Positions 1 through 7,769 of a DNA stretch of 53,209 nucleotides are shown here, piece after piece; within the stretch, counting starts at the first letter, position 1, and every line of letters starts with the position of its first letter. The notes under the pieces were generated by a model. It did no database searches and was not told where the DNA came from. It saw nothing but the letters and a program-made list of their open reading frames with translations. The stretch spans positions 1 to 53,209 of the forward strand of contig JAANWZ010000056.1 in assembly GCA_018263585.1 (NCBI GenBank), given 5' to 3'. The translations under genes were made by a program, and so were the position numbers. Source of the stretch: Calditrichota bacterium (GTDB lineage: Bacteria > Electryoneota > Electryoneia > Electryoneales > Electryoneaceae).

Positions 1-312
1 AGGTCGAAGTTTGATCAGGGTAAGCCTCGCAAAAGCAAGCGTTTGTCTACCTGGACCTTCCCTTCACTACGTTCAGGACAAACTTCACTTCGCCCGATAC
101 ACCGACATCGGGCTTCGATACAGGCGCCACTACGCGTCATTCTGAACCCGCGGCCGGCGTCTGTTTGCCGCCCGCGGGTGAAGAAGGTCGAAGTTTGATC
201 AGGGTAAGCCTCGCAAAAGCAAGCGCTTGTCTGCCTGGAGCTTCCCTTCACTACGTTCAGGACAAACTTCACTTCGCCCGATACACCGACATCGGGCTTC
301 ATTCAGAATGAC
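1..312. repeat. Family-B palindromic repeats, 116-bp direct duplication
   Basis: No gene is visible here. Bases 1-116 recur at 185-300 with about three differences (period 184 bp). Between and around them lies a full family-B element: cap GTCATTCTGAAC at 136-147 and the inverted cap ATTCAGAATGAC at 301-312. The left hairpin is a GC stem around loop GTCTGTTT (about 160-167). The right hairpin has stem GCCCGAT/ATCGGGC. Translations through this region are repeat-derived. Confidence 0.8.
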
Positions 313-451
313 GGAGTTGCTGCGACATGGACAGGAGCTGCGTGGGGTGTTTTTTGCAGTCAGGCTGATGGCGTCTGACGGATACCGGGGAGCCGGACAG
401 ACGAATGCTCCCGGGCGCCCGAATCCTGACTGTGGGATGCGACGGCGCGCG

Positions 452-466
452 TGGCACGGGTCTTGC
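452..466 (+). promoter_or_regulatory. sigma-54 (-24/-12) promoter
   Basis: TGGCACGGGTCTTGC matches the RpoN consensus TGGCACGnnnnTTGCW, with GG at 453-454 and GC at 465-466 separated by exactly ten bases. The only consensus miss is C instead of A/T after TTGC. The predicted start of transcription (about 478) lies roughly 30 nt before the ATG at 507. An 8-bp hairpin (465-482, GA loop) overlaps the -12 region and the expected transcript start. Two sigma-54 activators occur elsewhere in the window. Confidence 0.65.
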
Positions 467-506
467 CTTCGCGAGCGAAGGCCAGGCAACCGACCCGGAC
501 GGATCG

Positions 507-938
507 ATGAAGTTCCTCTCTTACGCGCGCCGCATCCACGGCCGCACTGCGTACATTCACGGCGGAAAGGCGCTCGATTTCGACCTCGACGGCGGCCTCG
601 AGGAGGTGATGAAAGAGCTGATCGAGCGCGGGGCACGGCGGATCGTGCTCACCCTCGGCCCGATGCGCTTCCTCCACTACACGCTGTTCGCCGGGTTGCT
701 CGCGACGCAGCGGCGGCTCGACGAACTCGGCGGCGACCTGATCCTCGCCGAAGTGCCGTGGTTCGTCGAACTGCGCCTGCGCGAGCTCGGCGTCGCGCAC
801 CGGTTCGCGATCGTGCCGCACGCGGCGACGGTCGAACGCGCGCAGCGGATCACGGTGGACCTCGACGCCGCCCGCGGGCCGACGGTGATCCCGGGGGGAC
901 AGGGGCTGTTGGGGATTGGCAACATCGTGTCATCCTGA
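507..938 (+). CDS. STAS-like domain protein (anti-sigma antagonist type)
   Basis: The 143-residue product from ATG 507 has a STAS-like pattern. A short beta strand ('RTAYIHGGKALDF') is followed by a helix ('LEEVMKELIERGARRIVLTL'), then 'FLHYTLFAGLLATQRRLDELGGDLIL' split over a helix and strand, and a final helix containing 'ATVERAQ'. In the family, the position after the 'vldl..v' strand often holds a phosphorylatable Ser; here the segment reads 'PMRFLHYTLFAG', without a clear Ser, so partner switching may be unregulated or absent. An in-frame start at 405 is possible, but the sigma-54 promoter at 452-466 lies inside that extension and favours 507. The neighbours are a repeat block and a phosphatidyltransferase, which do not reveal a partner. 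Confidence 0.6.
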   Translation: MKFLSYARRIHGRTAYIHGGKALDFDLDGGLEEVMKELIERGARRIVLTLGPMRFLHYTLFAGLLATQRRLDELGGDLILAEVPWFVELRLRELGVAHRFAIVPHAATVERAQRITVDLDAARGPTVIPGGQGLLGIGNIVSS

Positions 939-1178
939 ACCCGAAGCGGCGGTCTGTTTCGGCGCGCTCGATGTGTCATCCTGAACCCGAAGCGGCGGTC
1001 TGTTTCGGCGCGCTCGATGTGTCATCCTGAACCCGAAGCGGCGGTCTGTTTCGGCGCGAAGGGTGAAGGATCTCGAAAACAAACGGTTAAGCTACCTGCT
1101 CCACTCACTTCTCTATCGAGATCCTTCACGGCGCCGGCCTGAAACCGAAAACTGCCCGGCCGGCTTGTTCAGGATGAC
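929..1178. repeat. Family-A palindromic repeat with triplicated left arm
   Basis: Cap GTCATCCTGAAC is at 929, 975 and 1021, a 46-bp tandem array of near-identical left arms. The centre carries GGATCTCG ... CGAGATCC. The right arm (about 1125-1178) has stem GGCCGGC/GCCGGCC and ends in GTTCAGGATGAC (1167-1178), the exact inverse of the left cap. It fills the gap between the STAS gene and the phosphatidyltransferase. Confidence 0.85.
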
Positions 1179-1233
1179 AGAGTTATCCATTATCATCAAT
1201 GCGCAACAGACCCAACAGCCAGAGTCCGGGGAG

Positions 1234-1800
1234 ATGACGGGTGAGAACCGACACATGCGGGCGTTGCTCATTCTCACGCTCGCGCGCATCCCGCTCGCGC
1301 TCGCCGCACTCGTGTACCTGCTGCTCACGCCGTACACGACGGTCGCGGTGGCCGTCGCGACCGGCCTGTTCGCGCTCATCGAGCTCGCGGATTTCCTCGA
1401 CGGGCTGCTCGCGCGGCGGCTGCGGCTGACCAGCGAGCTCGGCGCGACGCTCGACCCGTACGCGGACAGCATCGCGCGCCTGCTCGTGTACACGGCGCTC
1501 GCGGGCGACGGGCTCGCGCTGTTCGCGGTCCCGGTGTGCATGGCGCTGCGGGATGTGACCGTCGCCTACGCTCGCGTTCTCACCGTGCGCGCGGGACAGT
1601 CGGCGTCGGCGCGGATCAGCGGGAAACTGAAGGCGTGGGTGCAGGGCGCCGGCGCGTTCGTGCTCCTGCTCGCGCCAGCGCTGTGGCCGTCGCAGGCGGG
1701 CTCACTTATGCCGTACCTGTCGTGGGGGATTGCGCTGGTCACGCTCGCCTCCGCGGGGGAGTACGTCGCCGGCGCCGTGCGCGCGGTGAACCTTAACTGA
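1234..1800 (+). CDS. CDP-alcohol phosphatidyltransferase family protein
   Basis: This integral membrane enzyme transfers a phosphatidyl group from CDP-diacylglycerol to an alcohol acceptor. The diagnostic signature DGxxAR(x)8GxxxDxxxD is fully present. Counted from the ATG at 1255, it is D49-G50, A53-R54, G63, D67 and D71, including both metal- and substrate-binding aspartates. About five to six hydrophobic segments follow (180-190 residues, the normal size). Starts at 1234 (MTGENRH) and 1255 (MRALLIL) are both plausible; the longer open frame upstream is repeat-derived and rejected. The acceptor could be glycerol-3-phosphate (PgsA-type), inositol phosphate or another alcohol, and the sequence alone does not decide. 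The gene stands alone between two repeat blocks, so context gives no pathway. Confidence 0.85.
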   Translation: MTGENRHMRALLILTLARIPLALAALVYLLLTPYTTVAVAVATGLFALIELADFLDGLLARRLRLTSELGATLDPYADSIARLLVYTALAGDGLALFAVPVCMALRDVTVAYARVLTVRAGQSASARISGKLKAWVQGAGAFVLLLAPALWPSQAGSLMPYLSWGIALVTLASAGEYVAGAVRAVNLN

Positions 1801-2086
1801 AGTCAAGGGCAAGGGTATGTGATCCGACGGTTTGTGAAACCCGGGGCAAGCCCCGGGCCACCCGCCACCCGTCGGTCGACTAACTCTTTGATTATCCTTG
1901 ACTAAAGTCAAGGGCAAGAGCCCGTTTGTTCCTCTCCACTCGAACTCGTTCTCGACACTCGTTTCTCGACACTCGTTTCTCGACACTCGCTTCTCGATAC
2001 TCGTTTCTCGATACTCGAAACTCGTGAGCACACGAAACCCGGGGCAACCCCCGGGCCGCACGGACGTGAGGCCGGCGGACGGCGGT
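1801..2086. repeat. Mosaic palindromes plus 14-bp tandem array
   Basis: This convergent gap holds a CCCGGGGC/GCCCCGGG hairpin near 1840-1860 and the 18-bp palindrome CCTTGACTAAAGTCAAGG (1896-1913). Next come five copies of a 14-bp unit CTCGACACTCGTTT (1951-2020, later copies CTCGATACTCG...), then another CCCGGGG palindrome near 2038-2056. No ORF is credible. Confidence 0.75.
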
Positions 2087-3991
2087 CTACGTGTTGACCC
2101 GCGCGAGCGGGTTGAAGACGACGATGAACGAGCCGTGTTCGAGCACGGTCCGCACGAAACTCTCGCCCTCTCTCACCCGCAATTCCGCGTTCTGCGTCCG
2201 CCTCAGCGTTTCGTGCTTGACCCGGTATGGACCGTAGATCTTGACCCGGTCCACGGGCACGTTGAATTCTATGTGCAGCGTCTCGCCGTTCCATTCGAAA
2301 CGCGTGGGCAGCGGGATGTTATGGTGCGGGAGCTGCCGGGTGATATCACGGCTCATCTGGCGGACGGAGAGGAACTTCCCGGCGGCGAGCGCCTCGAGCA
2401 GTCGTTTCGGGTCCGCAGGTTCTCCGCGCGCGGGGGCGTGCGCGCCGAGATCGACCATCAGGTACCGTTTTCCGGTCTGGTGGCGGCTGCGCATGTCGTG
2501 GCAGTCGTCGCCGGCGGTTCCCCACACGAGCCGCCCCGCGCTCAGCGCCTCGTCCCAGCGGCGGAAGCTGTCCACTGACTTGTTGAACAGTTCGAGCGCG
2601 TCGTAGTCGTGACGAATCACGTCATCGGTGGACCATGATCCCTTGTGGCGCGGGTGGGCGAGGATGACGAAGTCACCGGCCGCCCGCAGCCGGTTCAGCG
2701 TCCGGCCGCGTGCTTCGTGCGAGGCGCCGAACGGGTGGATTTCCCGCAGCCGGGCGCGCGCGTTGACCACGAGTGCATGATGGTCGTGCGCACCCCACCC
2801 GTGCTCGTAGGCGGGGATCGCAGCGATCGGACTGTTCACCGTGGTGATCCGGTTGTGGTCGGTGATGATCACCGCCGATGCGCCGAGCCGCTGGAAGTGA
2901 TCGACGACGGTTTCCGCACGGAATGCGCCCTCCCAGCGGTTCGTGTGCAGGTGCAGCGCGACCGGGACCCAGCGCGGCTCCGTGTTCGAGTACGGATTGT
3001 ACAGCGTTCCTCCGTGGCTGACGATCTCCGTCGCGGGAAGCGGCGATCGTCTCGTCTCAGCCGGTTCCGGCGCGGGGACGAGCGTTCCGGCGACCGATTG
3101 CACCGCGAGCCATGCTTCCTCAAGCCAGCCGTTGATCCGTGTCGGGTGGCGCGGCGGGTGGCGTGTCACATCATCCTGGACCAGCCGCTGTCGCGCTGCG
3201 ATCGACAGGCCGAAGCTGAATCCGAGGAACACGGACGCGTCCACAGGGATCGACTGCGGCAGTCCCATCGCGAGCAGCAGCCCGATCGTGCCGATCAACA
3301 TGCCGAAGAACATCATCGCCCGGAGCACGCGTTGCTTCTCCCACCGTTTCCGCTCGACCCGCGCCTGCGAAATCACCGCGATCAGGCAGAGCACGAGAAA
3401 CAGGAGCAAGGCCCGATGCTCGAGCCCGCCGCGGTACAGGAGCGCGGCGACGCCGGCGTCCGTCGTGAACAACGGGGTCTCCGTCCACTTACCGCCCGGC
3501 ATCCGGATCGCGAGATAGAATTCGATCAGGAGCACGAAAATGACGGCTGCGGTAAACACCGCCCACCGCCTGCGGACGAACCATGCGAACATCCAGATCA
3601 AGACAATTCCGTACACGAACGGGTCGGAGAACGCGCGCACGAACGGCATCCCGGTCGCCATCTGGATCAAAGGGATGCCGAGGACAATCAGCGCGGAGGG
3701 GTTCGCGGCGGCGTGCGGGCGCGGTACGGGGAGCGTGTGCGTCGCGAGCCCGACGATAACGGCGACCGCCGCTATTGCGGCGGGGATCCATGGCGCGGGC
3801 GATGTTGGCTGGTAAGTGATGAGAACGGCGAAGATCGAGATCAGGAGCAGGCCGATCACCTGCCAGAGCTGTCCGGCTTCCGGCTGCCGCTCATCGACGA
3901 TCAGCTCGGGCGTTGGCGCGGGAGCCGGCTTCGAGTGCCGCCGTCGCGACCGGCGCCGTTTCGATCTGCTCCGGGTTGTCGTCTGCGTCAT
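2087..3991 (-). CDS. Multi-pass membrane protein with C-terminal PHP hydrolase domain
   Basis: The 634-residue protein starts with a very basic cytoplasmic tail (residues 7-20 mostly Arg/Lys), followed by about seven or eight hydrophobic segments (roughly 42-60, 68-85, 99-115, 124-139, 145-161, 193-208, 226-243, 250-266). A PHP metal-dependent phosphoesterase domain then spans about 340-555. Its metal-ligand motifs are visible: H347-L-H349, T377-D378-H379, E396-H397, H446-P and D495-D496-x-H498. A beta-rich tail closes the protein. The PHP family includes histidinol phosphatase, polymerase proofreading domains and the CpsB-type tyrosine phosphatase of capsule loci. The gene overlaps the upstream GT9 by an ATGA and ends the polysaccharide cluster. 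A role trimming a phosphorylated glycolipid, or regulating export, is inference only. Confidence 0.75.
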   Translation of the reverse strand: MTQTTTRSRSKRRRSRRRHSKPAPAPTPELIVDERQPEAGQLWQVIGLLLISIFAVLITYQPTSPAPWIPAAIAAVAVIVGLATHTLPVPRPHAAANPSALIVLGIPLIQMATGMPFVRAFSDPFVYGIVLIWMFAWFVRRRWAVFTAAVIFVLLIEFYLAIRMPGGKWTETPLFTTDAGVAALLYRGGLEHRALLLFLVLCLIAVISQARVERKRWEKQRVLRAMMFFGMLIGTIGLLLAMGLPQSIPVDASVFLGFSFGLSIAARQRLVQDDVTRHPPRHPTRINGWLEEAWLAVQSVAGTLVPAPEPAETRRSPLPATEIVSHGGTLYNPYSNTEPRWVPVALHLHTNRWEGAFRAETVVDHFQRLGASAVIITDHNRITTVNSPIAAIPAYEHGWGAHDHHALVVNARARLREIHPFGASHEARGRTLNRLRAAGDFVILAHPRHKGSWSTDDVIRHDYDALELFNKSVDSFRRWDEALSAGRLVWGTAGDDCHDMRSRHQTGKRYLMVDLGAHAPARGEPADPKRLLEALAAGKFLSVRQMSRDITRQLPHHNIPLPTRFEWNGETLHIEFNVPVDRVKIYGPYRVKHETLRRTQNAELRVREGESFVRTVLEHGSFIVVFNPLARVNT

Positions 3992-5067
3992 GTCATCTCC
4001 AGTTCCGTCAGGAGATGGGCCACCTCGTGACTCACTTCTGACGGCAGAATGCTCGCGACAGGCTGTCCGCGGGGAGCGAGCACAGCCCGATGGGGCACGC
4101 TCTGGGGAGCGAAGCGAAGATAGACCTCGTGGTCGCCGTTGTAGAGCACGACCATCGGGATTCCCCGTGCCGCGGCCGCCTGCACAATGCCCGTGTCAAC
4201 TGTGATCAGGAGATCTGTGCGGGCGATCAGCGCCACCGCTTCGAGAAGGCTGTCGGTGGGGACCGCGGTGACACGTTCGAACTCGCGCGCGAGTGTTTCG
4301 CACTGAGCGCGATGCCCTGGCGCACTGAGCGCGAGAAACCGGGCCTGAGGCCGGTGGGCAAGCAGACTGCGAAGCAACACGCGCCACGCATCGAGCGTCC
4401 AGCGGCGGCTTTTTCGGCTGGCCGACAAGTTAAGCGAAAAAACCGGAATTCCCTCATTCGCGAGTCGAATTCGCTCGGCCCACTTCTCCGCCCGCTGATC
4501 GACCGCGATGTGAAGCCGGCGGTTCACGAGCGACGGGTCGACGCCGAACGGGGCGAGCAGGCGAACGTACGCCTCCGTGCGGTGTTCCGTCTCCCACTCG
4601 TGCGCGACCGGATGCGTGAGCAGTGGATCGTGATGCGGGTGCGAGAGCCCGACACGATACCGCGCCCGGCTCACCACGATCACCAGGCTCTCCGTGAACG
4701 CAGGGTGTCCCTTCGGGAGCACGATGATGTCAGGACGGTAGCGATGGATCTCGATCGCCGAGCGAAACCAGCGCGGGAGGTTCTCGTACACGAGCACCCG
4801 GTCCACGTGCGGATCGACGTTCGCGAGCTCGAGACCGGCGTGCTTGACGAGCACCGCGATCTCCGCGCGCGGCCGCGCCTTCGCGAGCCCGGCGAACAGC
4901 GGCGTCGCGACGAGATAATCGCCGCGCAACACCGGCGCGAGCACGAGGATGCGCCGGGGATGCTCCGGCAGCAGGCCGCCGCGCTGTTTCGGCGGGCGCG
5001 CGAACCGGGCGAACAGGGCGAACCCCTTCGCGCGCAGCCACGCGCGGGTAAATGGACGGTCGCTCAT
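3988..5067 (-). CDS. Glycosyltransferase family 9 (heptosyltransferase-like)
   Basis: This GT-B enzyme of about 359 residues transfers a sugar, typically a heptose from an ADP-activated donor, to a lipid-linked or LPS core acceptor at the inner membrane. Family features seen are the N-terminal 'RILVLAPVLRGDYLVATPLFAGLAKARP' pattern (split by the binding loop), a central 'PVFSLNLSASRKSRRW' nucleotide-sugar segment, and the C-terminal 'LLITVDTGIVQAAAARGIP' donor motif with the conserved D-T-G (D-S/T-G in GT9). The start is ATG 5067; the preceding TTG is less likely. Its last four bases overlap the PHP gene (ATGA), so the two are probably co-translated. A housekeeping-type promoter lies about 50 nt upstream. 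The acceptor is unknown. Confidence 0.85.
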   Translation of the reverse strand: MSDRPFTRAWLRAKGFALFARFARPPKQRGGLLPEHPRRILVLAPVLRGDYLVATPLFAGLAKARPRAEIAVLVKHAGLELANVDPHVDRVLVYENLPRWFRSAIEIHRYRPDIIVLPKGHPAFTESLVIVVSRARYRVGLSHPHHDPLLTHPVAHEWETEHRTEAYVRLLAPFGVDPSLVNRRLHIAVDQRAEKWAERIRLANEGIPVFSLNLSASRKSRRWTLDAWRVLLRSLLAHRPQARFLALSAPGHRAQCETLAREFERVTAVPTDSLLEAVALIARTDLLITVDTGIVQAAAARGIPMVVLYNGDHEVYLRFAPQSVPHRAVLAPRGQPVASILPSEVSHEVAHLLTELEMT

Positions 5068-5116
5068 CAAATCCAGGCAGGGGCGATTGTCAAGTCCGCG
5101 AAAAACAACAGGCCGG

Positions 5117-5146
5117 AATGTATCCCGGGCCGCGCGAGCCTGTCAA
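5117..5146 (-). promoter_or_regulatory. Housekeeping promoter for the GT9-PHP pair
   Basis: On the minus strand, a perfect -35 TTGACA (5146-5141) is followed after 18 bp by TACATT (5122-5117), a 4/6 match to the -10 box. This gives a leader of about 45 nt before ATG 5067. The same TACATT box with an 18-bp spacer occurs upstream of the LON-domain gene. Confidence 0.5.
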
Positions 5147-5202
5147 CGGAGAAAACCGCGACTGCGCACATCACCGCGACTGTGCGCGCGAACCGCCTCC
5201 TC

Positions 5203-5440
5203 GCCCTTGACTTTAGTCAAGGATAATCAAAAGGTTGGACTGCAGAACAGGTGGGCCGGGGCTTCAGCCTCGGGTTTCATGTACGAGTGCATCATCCGCG
5301 CCGCGCCCTTGCCCTTGACTTTAGTCAAGGATAATCAAAAGGTTGGCCTGCAGAACAGGTGGCCCGGGGCTTCAGCCTCGGGTTTCATGTACGAGTGCAT
5401 CATCCGCGGTTGCAAGCAACCGCGGGCCTGTGCCTTGCTC
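5203..5440. repeat. 108-bp-period direct duplication of mosaic palindromes
   Basis: A unit of about 98 bp at 5203-5300 is repeated at 5311-5408 with two visible differences. Each copy holds the CCTTGACTTTAGTCAAGG palindrome (5205-5222, 5313-5330), an ATAATCAAAAGG tail, a CCGGGGCTTCAGCCTCGG hairpin and the same 'tttcatgtacgagtgcatc' end. Copy 2 runs into a CCGCGGTTGC/GCAACCGCGG hairpin (5404-5425). Together they separate the GT4 and GT9 genes. Confidence 0.85.
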
Positions 5441-5458
5441 AAGCACCGGACCACCCGG

Positions 5459-6535
5459 TCAGTCCCCGACCGCGGCGTGGAGCACGCGCTGGACGCCCTC
5501 GATCATCGCGCCGAAACTGAACCGGTCCCGCACTCGCTGCCGGCCTGTCTCCCCCATCGTTGTCAACTGGTCCGGGCTGCCGGCGAGACGGGCGAGCAGG
5601 TCGGTCCACGGGCCGGGATCGTCCACGGGCAGCAGCCACCCGGCGCGGCCGTGATCGAGCAACAGGGGAACGTCTCCGACTGGCGTAGCCGCGACCGGCA
5701 CGCCGGCCGCCATCGCCTCCATCAGCGCGTTCGGCATCCCCTCTTCGCGCGAGGGGAGCACGGCGAGGTCGGCGGAGGCGGCGAGCGCGCGGCTGTCGGA
5801 ACGGAACCCGAGGAAGCGGACAGTGCCGGCGAGGCCGAGTCTGGTCGCGAGACGGCGCAGCGGGTCGCGCCGGTTGCCGCCCCCCGCGATCGCGAGCCGC
5901 CAGCGGTGACCGTCCCCCAGGCCCGCGAACGCGCGCAGCAGCAGGTCGACCTGTTTCACGCCGGTGAGACGGCCGGCGTAGAGCGCGAGCAGGTCGCCGT
6001 CACGCGCGCCCATCTCCCGCCGAAGATTCGGGTTTCGGTCATACGTATCGCCCGTGTCGATCCCGTTCGGCACGAGGTCGATCGGGACCGTGCGCATCCA
6101 TTGCAAGCGGGCGTAGCTGTCGTGGATGCGCTGCGAATTTGTGAGAATGCGATCGACGAACCGCATCGTGAGCCGATGGCGGAGCGTGTCGCGCACGATC
6201 GGGTAGCCGTTCCGGTGCACGACCGGCAGCCGGAGCAGTTTCGCGGCGACCGCGCCGGTGCGCACGTCCTTGTTGTGGTGCACGACAACGGCGTCAGCAT
6301 TGAAAAGGGCGAGCCGATCGCGGATCCGGATGATCATCCCCGGATGATAGTCGAAGCTGACGCGGAAGGCGTCGCCGGGGAGCGCGTGCGCACGGGCGCG
6401 TTCGGCGAGCGGGGCGTCAACCCGCGCGATCAGGTAGATTGCATGCCCCCGCTCGGCGAGACCCTCCGCGGTGCGCAGCGTCCACCCCTCGCCCCCGCCC
6501 CAGTCCGCGGCGAAATTGACAAACGAGATTCTCAT
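5459..6535 (-). CDS. Glycosyltransferase family 4
   Basis: This retaining GT-B glycosyltransferase of 358 residues uses a nucleotide-sugar donor and is probably membrane-associated on the cytoplasmic face. Visible motifs are the N-terminal glycine-rich acceptor loop 'FAADWGGGEGWTLRTAEGL' (about 8-26), the domain linker 'VPNGIDTGDTYD', the donor-domain opener 'LLALYAGRLTGVKQVDLLL', and the catalytic EX7E motif in 'REEGMPNALMEAM' followed by 'AAGVPVAATPVGDVPLLL'. Its start overlaps the upstream GT4 by four bases (6532-6535), so both are translated together. The N-terminal loop closely resembles that of the neighbouring GT4 ('AWAGTEKWALRTSEEL'), suggesting an old duplication. Sugar and linkage cannot be predicted. 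Confidence 0.9.
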   Translation of the reverse strand: MRISFVNFAADWGGGEGWTLRTAEGLAERGHAIYLIARVDAPLAERARAHALPGDAFRVSFDYHPGMIIRIRDRLALFNADAVVVHHNKDVRTGAVAAKLLRLPVVHRNGYPIVRDTLRHRLTMRFVDRILTNSQRIHDSYARLQWMRTVPIDLVPNGIDTGDTYDRNPNLRREMGARDGDLLALYAGRLTGVKQVDLLLRAFAGLGDGHRWRLAIAGGGNRRDPLRRLATRLGLAGTVRFLGFRSDSRALAASADLAVLPSREEGMPNALMEAMAAGVPVAATPVGDVPLLLDHGRAGWLLPVDDPGPWTDLLARLAGSPDQLTTMGETGRQRVRDRFSFGAMIEGVQRVLHAAVGD

Positions 6536-7695
6536 TGTCCGCGCGGCTCCCGTGACCCTTCGACCAGCGACCGGAGCAGGCCGTCGAGCTGACGCACCAT
6601 CACTTCCCAGCGGAAGCGGCGGCGCACGGTCTCGCAGCCGTGCCGGCCGAGCCTTTCACGCAGGTGCTCGTCACGTGCGAGCCGCTCGATCGCGTTCACG
6701 AACCCGGCGTAGTCATCCTGCTCGAGCAGGATCAGGTCGCGGCCGTTCTCGAGCAGCTCGCTGACGCCGCCGGACGTGGTCGCGACTACCGGCAGCGCGA
6801 GCCCGAGCGCCTCGAGCATCGCGTTCGCGACCCCTTCGTTGCGCGACGGGAGCACGGCGATGTCCGCCGCGGCGAGGAAATGCGGCGCGTTGAGCACATG
6901 GCCGGGGAAGCTGGCGTAGTCCTCGAGGCGGGCGTCGCGAACGCGCGCGAGCAGGCGTTTGCGTTCGTTCCCATCGCCGAACACAACCGCGCGCACGGGC
7001 AGCCCGCGCCGGCGGAGACGGCCGACCGCGTCGATCATCCAGTCCCACCGTTTCTCCACAGCGAGCCGGCCCGCGCCGGCGAGCAGAAGCTCCCCGTCGG
7101 CAGTCCCGAGCTGACTGCGCAGCCGCGCGCGCTCATCGGCCGGGAGCGGGCCGGGCGCCTCCGCCCCGTTGTAGATCACATGCACGCTGTCGAGGTCGAT
7201 CCACGGCGTGTCCGCGAGATCGTCACGGATCGCGCGGGCGTTCACGAGAAGCGCGGTCGGGAACACGCCGTAGCGGAGACGGTCGCGCCAGTAACGTGCG
7301 CGCATCTTCCGCACGACACCGAGCCGGAGCAGCGCCGGCACGCCCGCGAGACGGGCCGCGAGTCCGCCGAGCCAGTAGTCGCGCACGCGCGTGAGAATGA
7401 CGACATCCGCGTTGTGTTTCAGGAACGACGAGAGCCGGAGCGCGCTGATCGCGTCGATGTCGTTGACCATCGGGAGGCGGTGATACGTGAGCTGGCCGAT
7501 CTGCCGGCCGCGGAACAGGTCCGGGCTGCGCGCGACGAAGCTCACCCGCCAGCCAAGCGCTTCCAGCTCCTCGCTCGTGCGCAGCGCCCATTTCTCCGTA
7601 CCCGCCCAGGCAACGCTCGAACACACCATCGCAAGCCGGGGCCGGGCGTCGTTCGCCGGAGGTGAATCGGGCGTCGTTTGCTGTTGTTCGCTCAT
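6532..7695 (-). CDS. Glycosyltransferase family 4
   Basis: A second GT4 of about 387 residues. It has the acceptor loop 'SSVAWAGTEKWALRTSEEL', the linker 'VIYNGAEAPGPLP', the donor-domain motif 'LLLAGAGRLAVEKRWDWM' and an EX7E motif 'NEGVANAMLEAL' followed by 'LPVVATTSGGVSELLENG'. I chose ATG 7695 (MSEQQQ). A GTG at 7770, which would overlap the ABC transporter stop by one base, is in frame, but the extra 25 residues cross a GGAGCTGC-type intergenic repeat fragment. The gene sits directly after the exporter and overlaps the next GT4, forming a transferase-exporter unit for a surface glycan. The acceptor and donor are not identifiable. Confidence 0.9.
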   Translation of the reverse strand: MSEQQQTTPDSPPANDARPRLAMVCSSVAWAGTEKWALRTSEELEALGWRVSFVARSPDLFRGRQIGQLTYHRLPMVNDIDAISALRLSSFLKHNADVVILTRVRDYWLGGLAARLAGVPALLRLGVVRKMRARYWRDRLRYGVFPTALLVNARAIRDDLADTPWIDLDSVHVIYNGAEAPGPLPADERARLRSQLGTADGELLLAGAGRLAVEKRWDWMIDAVGRLRRRGLPVRAVVFGDGNERKRLLARVRDARLEDYASFPGHVLNAPHFLAAADIAVLPSRNEGVANAMLEALGLALPVVATTSGGVSELLENGRDLILLEQDDYAGFVNAIERLARDEHLRERLGRHGCETVRRRFRWEVMVRQLDGLLRSLVEGSREPRGQ

Positions 7696-7769
7696 CCGTT
7701 GACTGTGCTCGTTGACCAGGCCCCTACCGTCGCAGCCAGTTCCCCCCCAGGCGGAGCTGCGGGACGACA

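Noticed and set aside
227-1030. Long plus-strand open frame over the STAS gene
   Set aside because: It is in a different frame from the STAS protein, is Arg/Pro-rich and runs through repeat arms at both ends; it is a GC-rich shadow.
2645-4030. 461-codon plus-strand frame opposite the PHP gene
   Set aside because: Antisense shadow rich in Arg, Asp and Glu without domains; the minus strand encodes an intact PHP membrane protein.
5205-5222. CCTTGACTTTAGTCAAGG palindrome as an intrinsic terminator
   Set aside because: The stem is short, no T-run follows on either strand, and it recurs in unrelated positions with the same tail, as a repeat module does.
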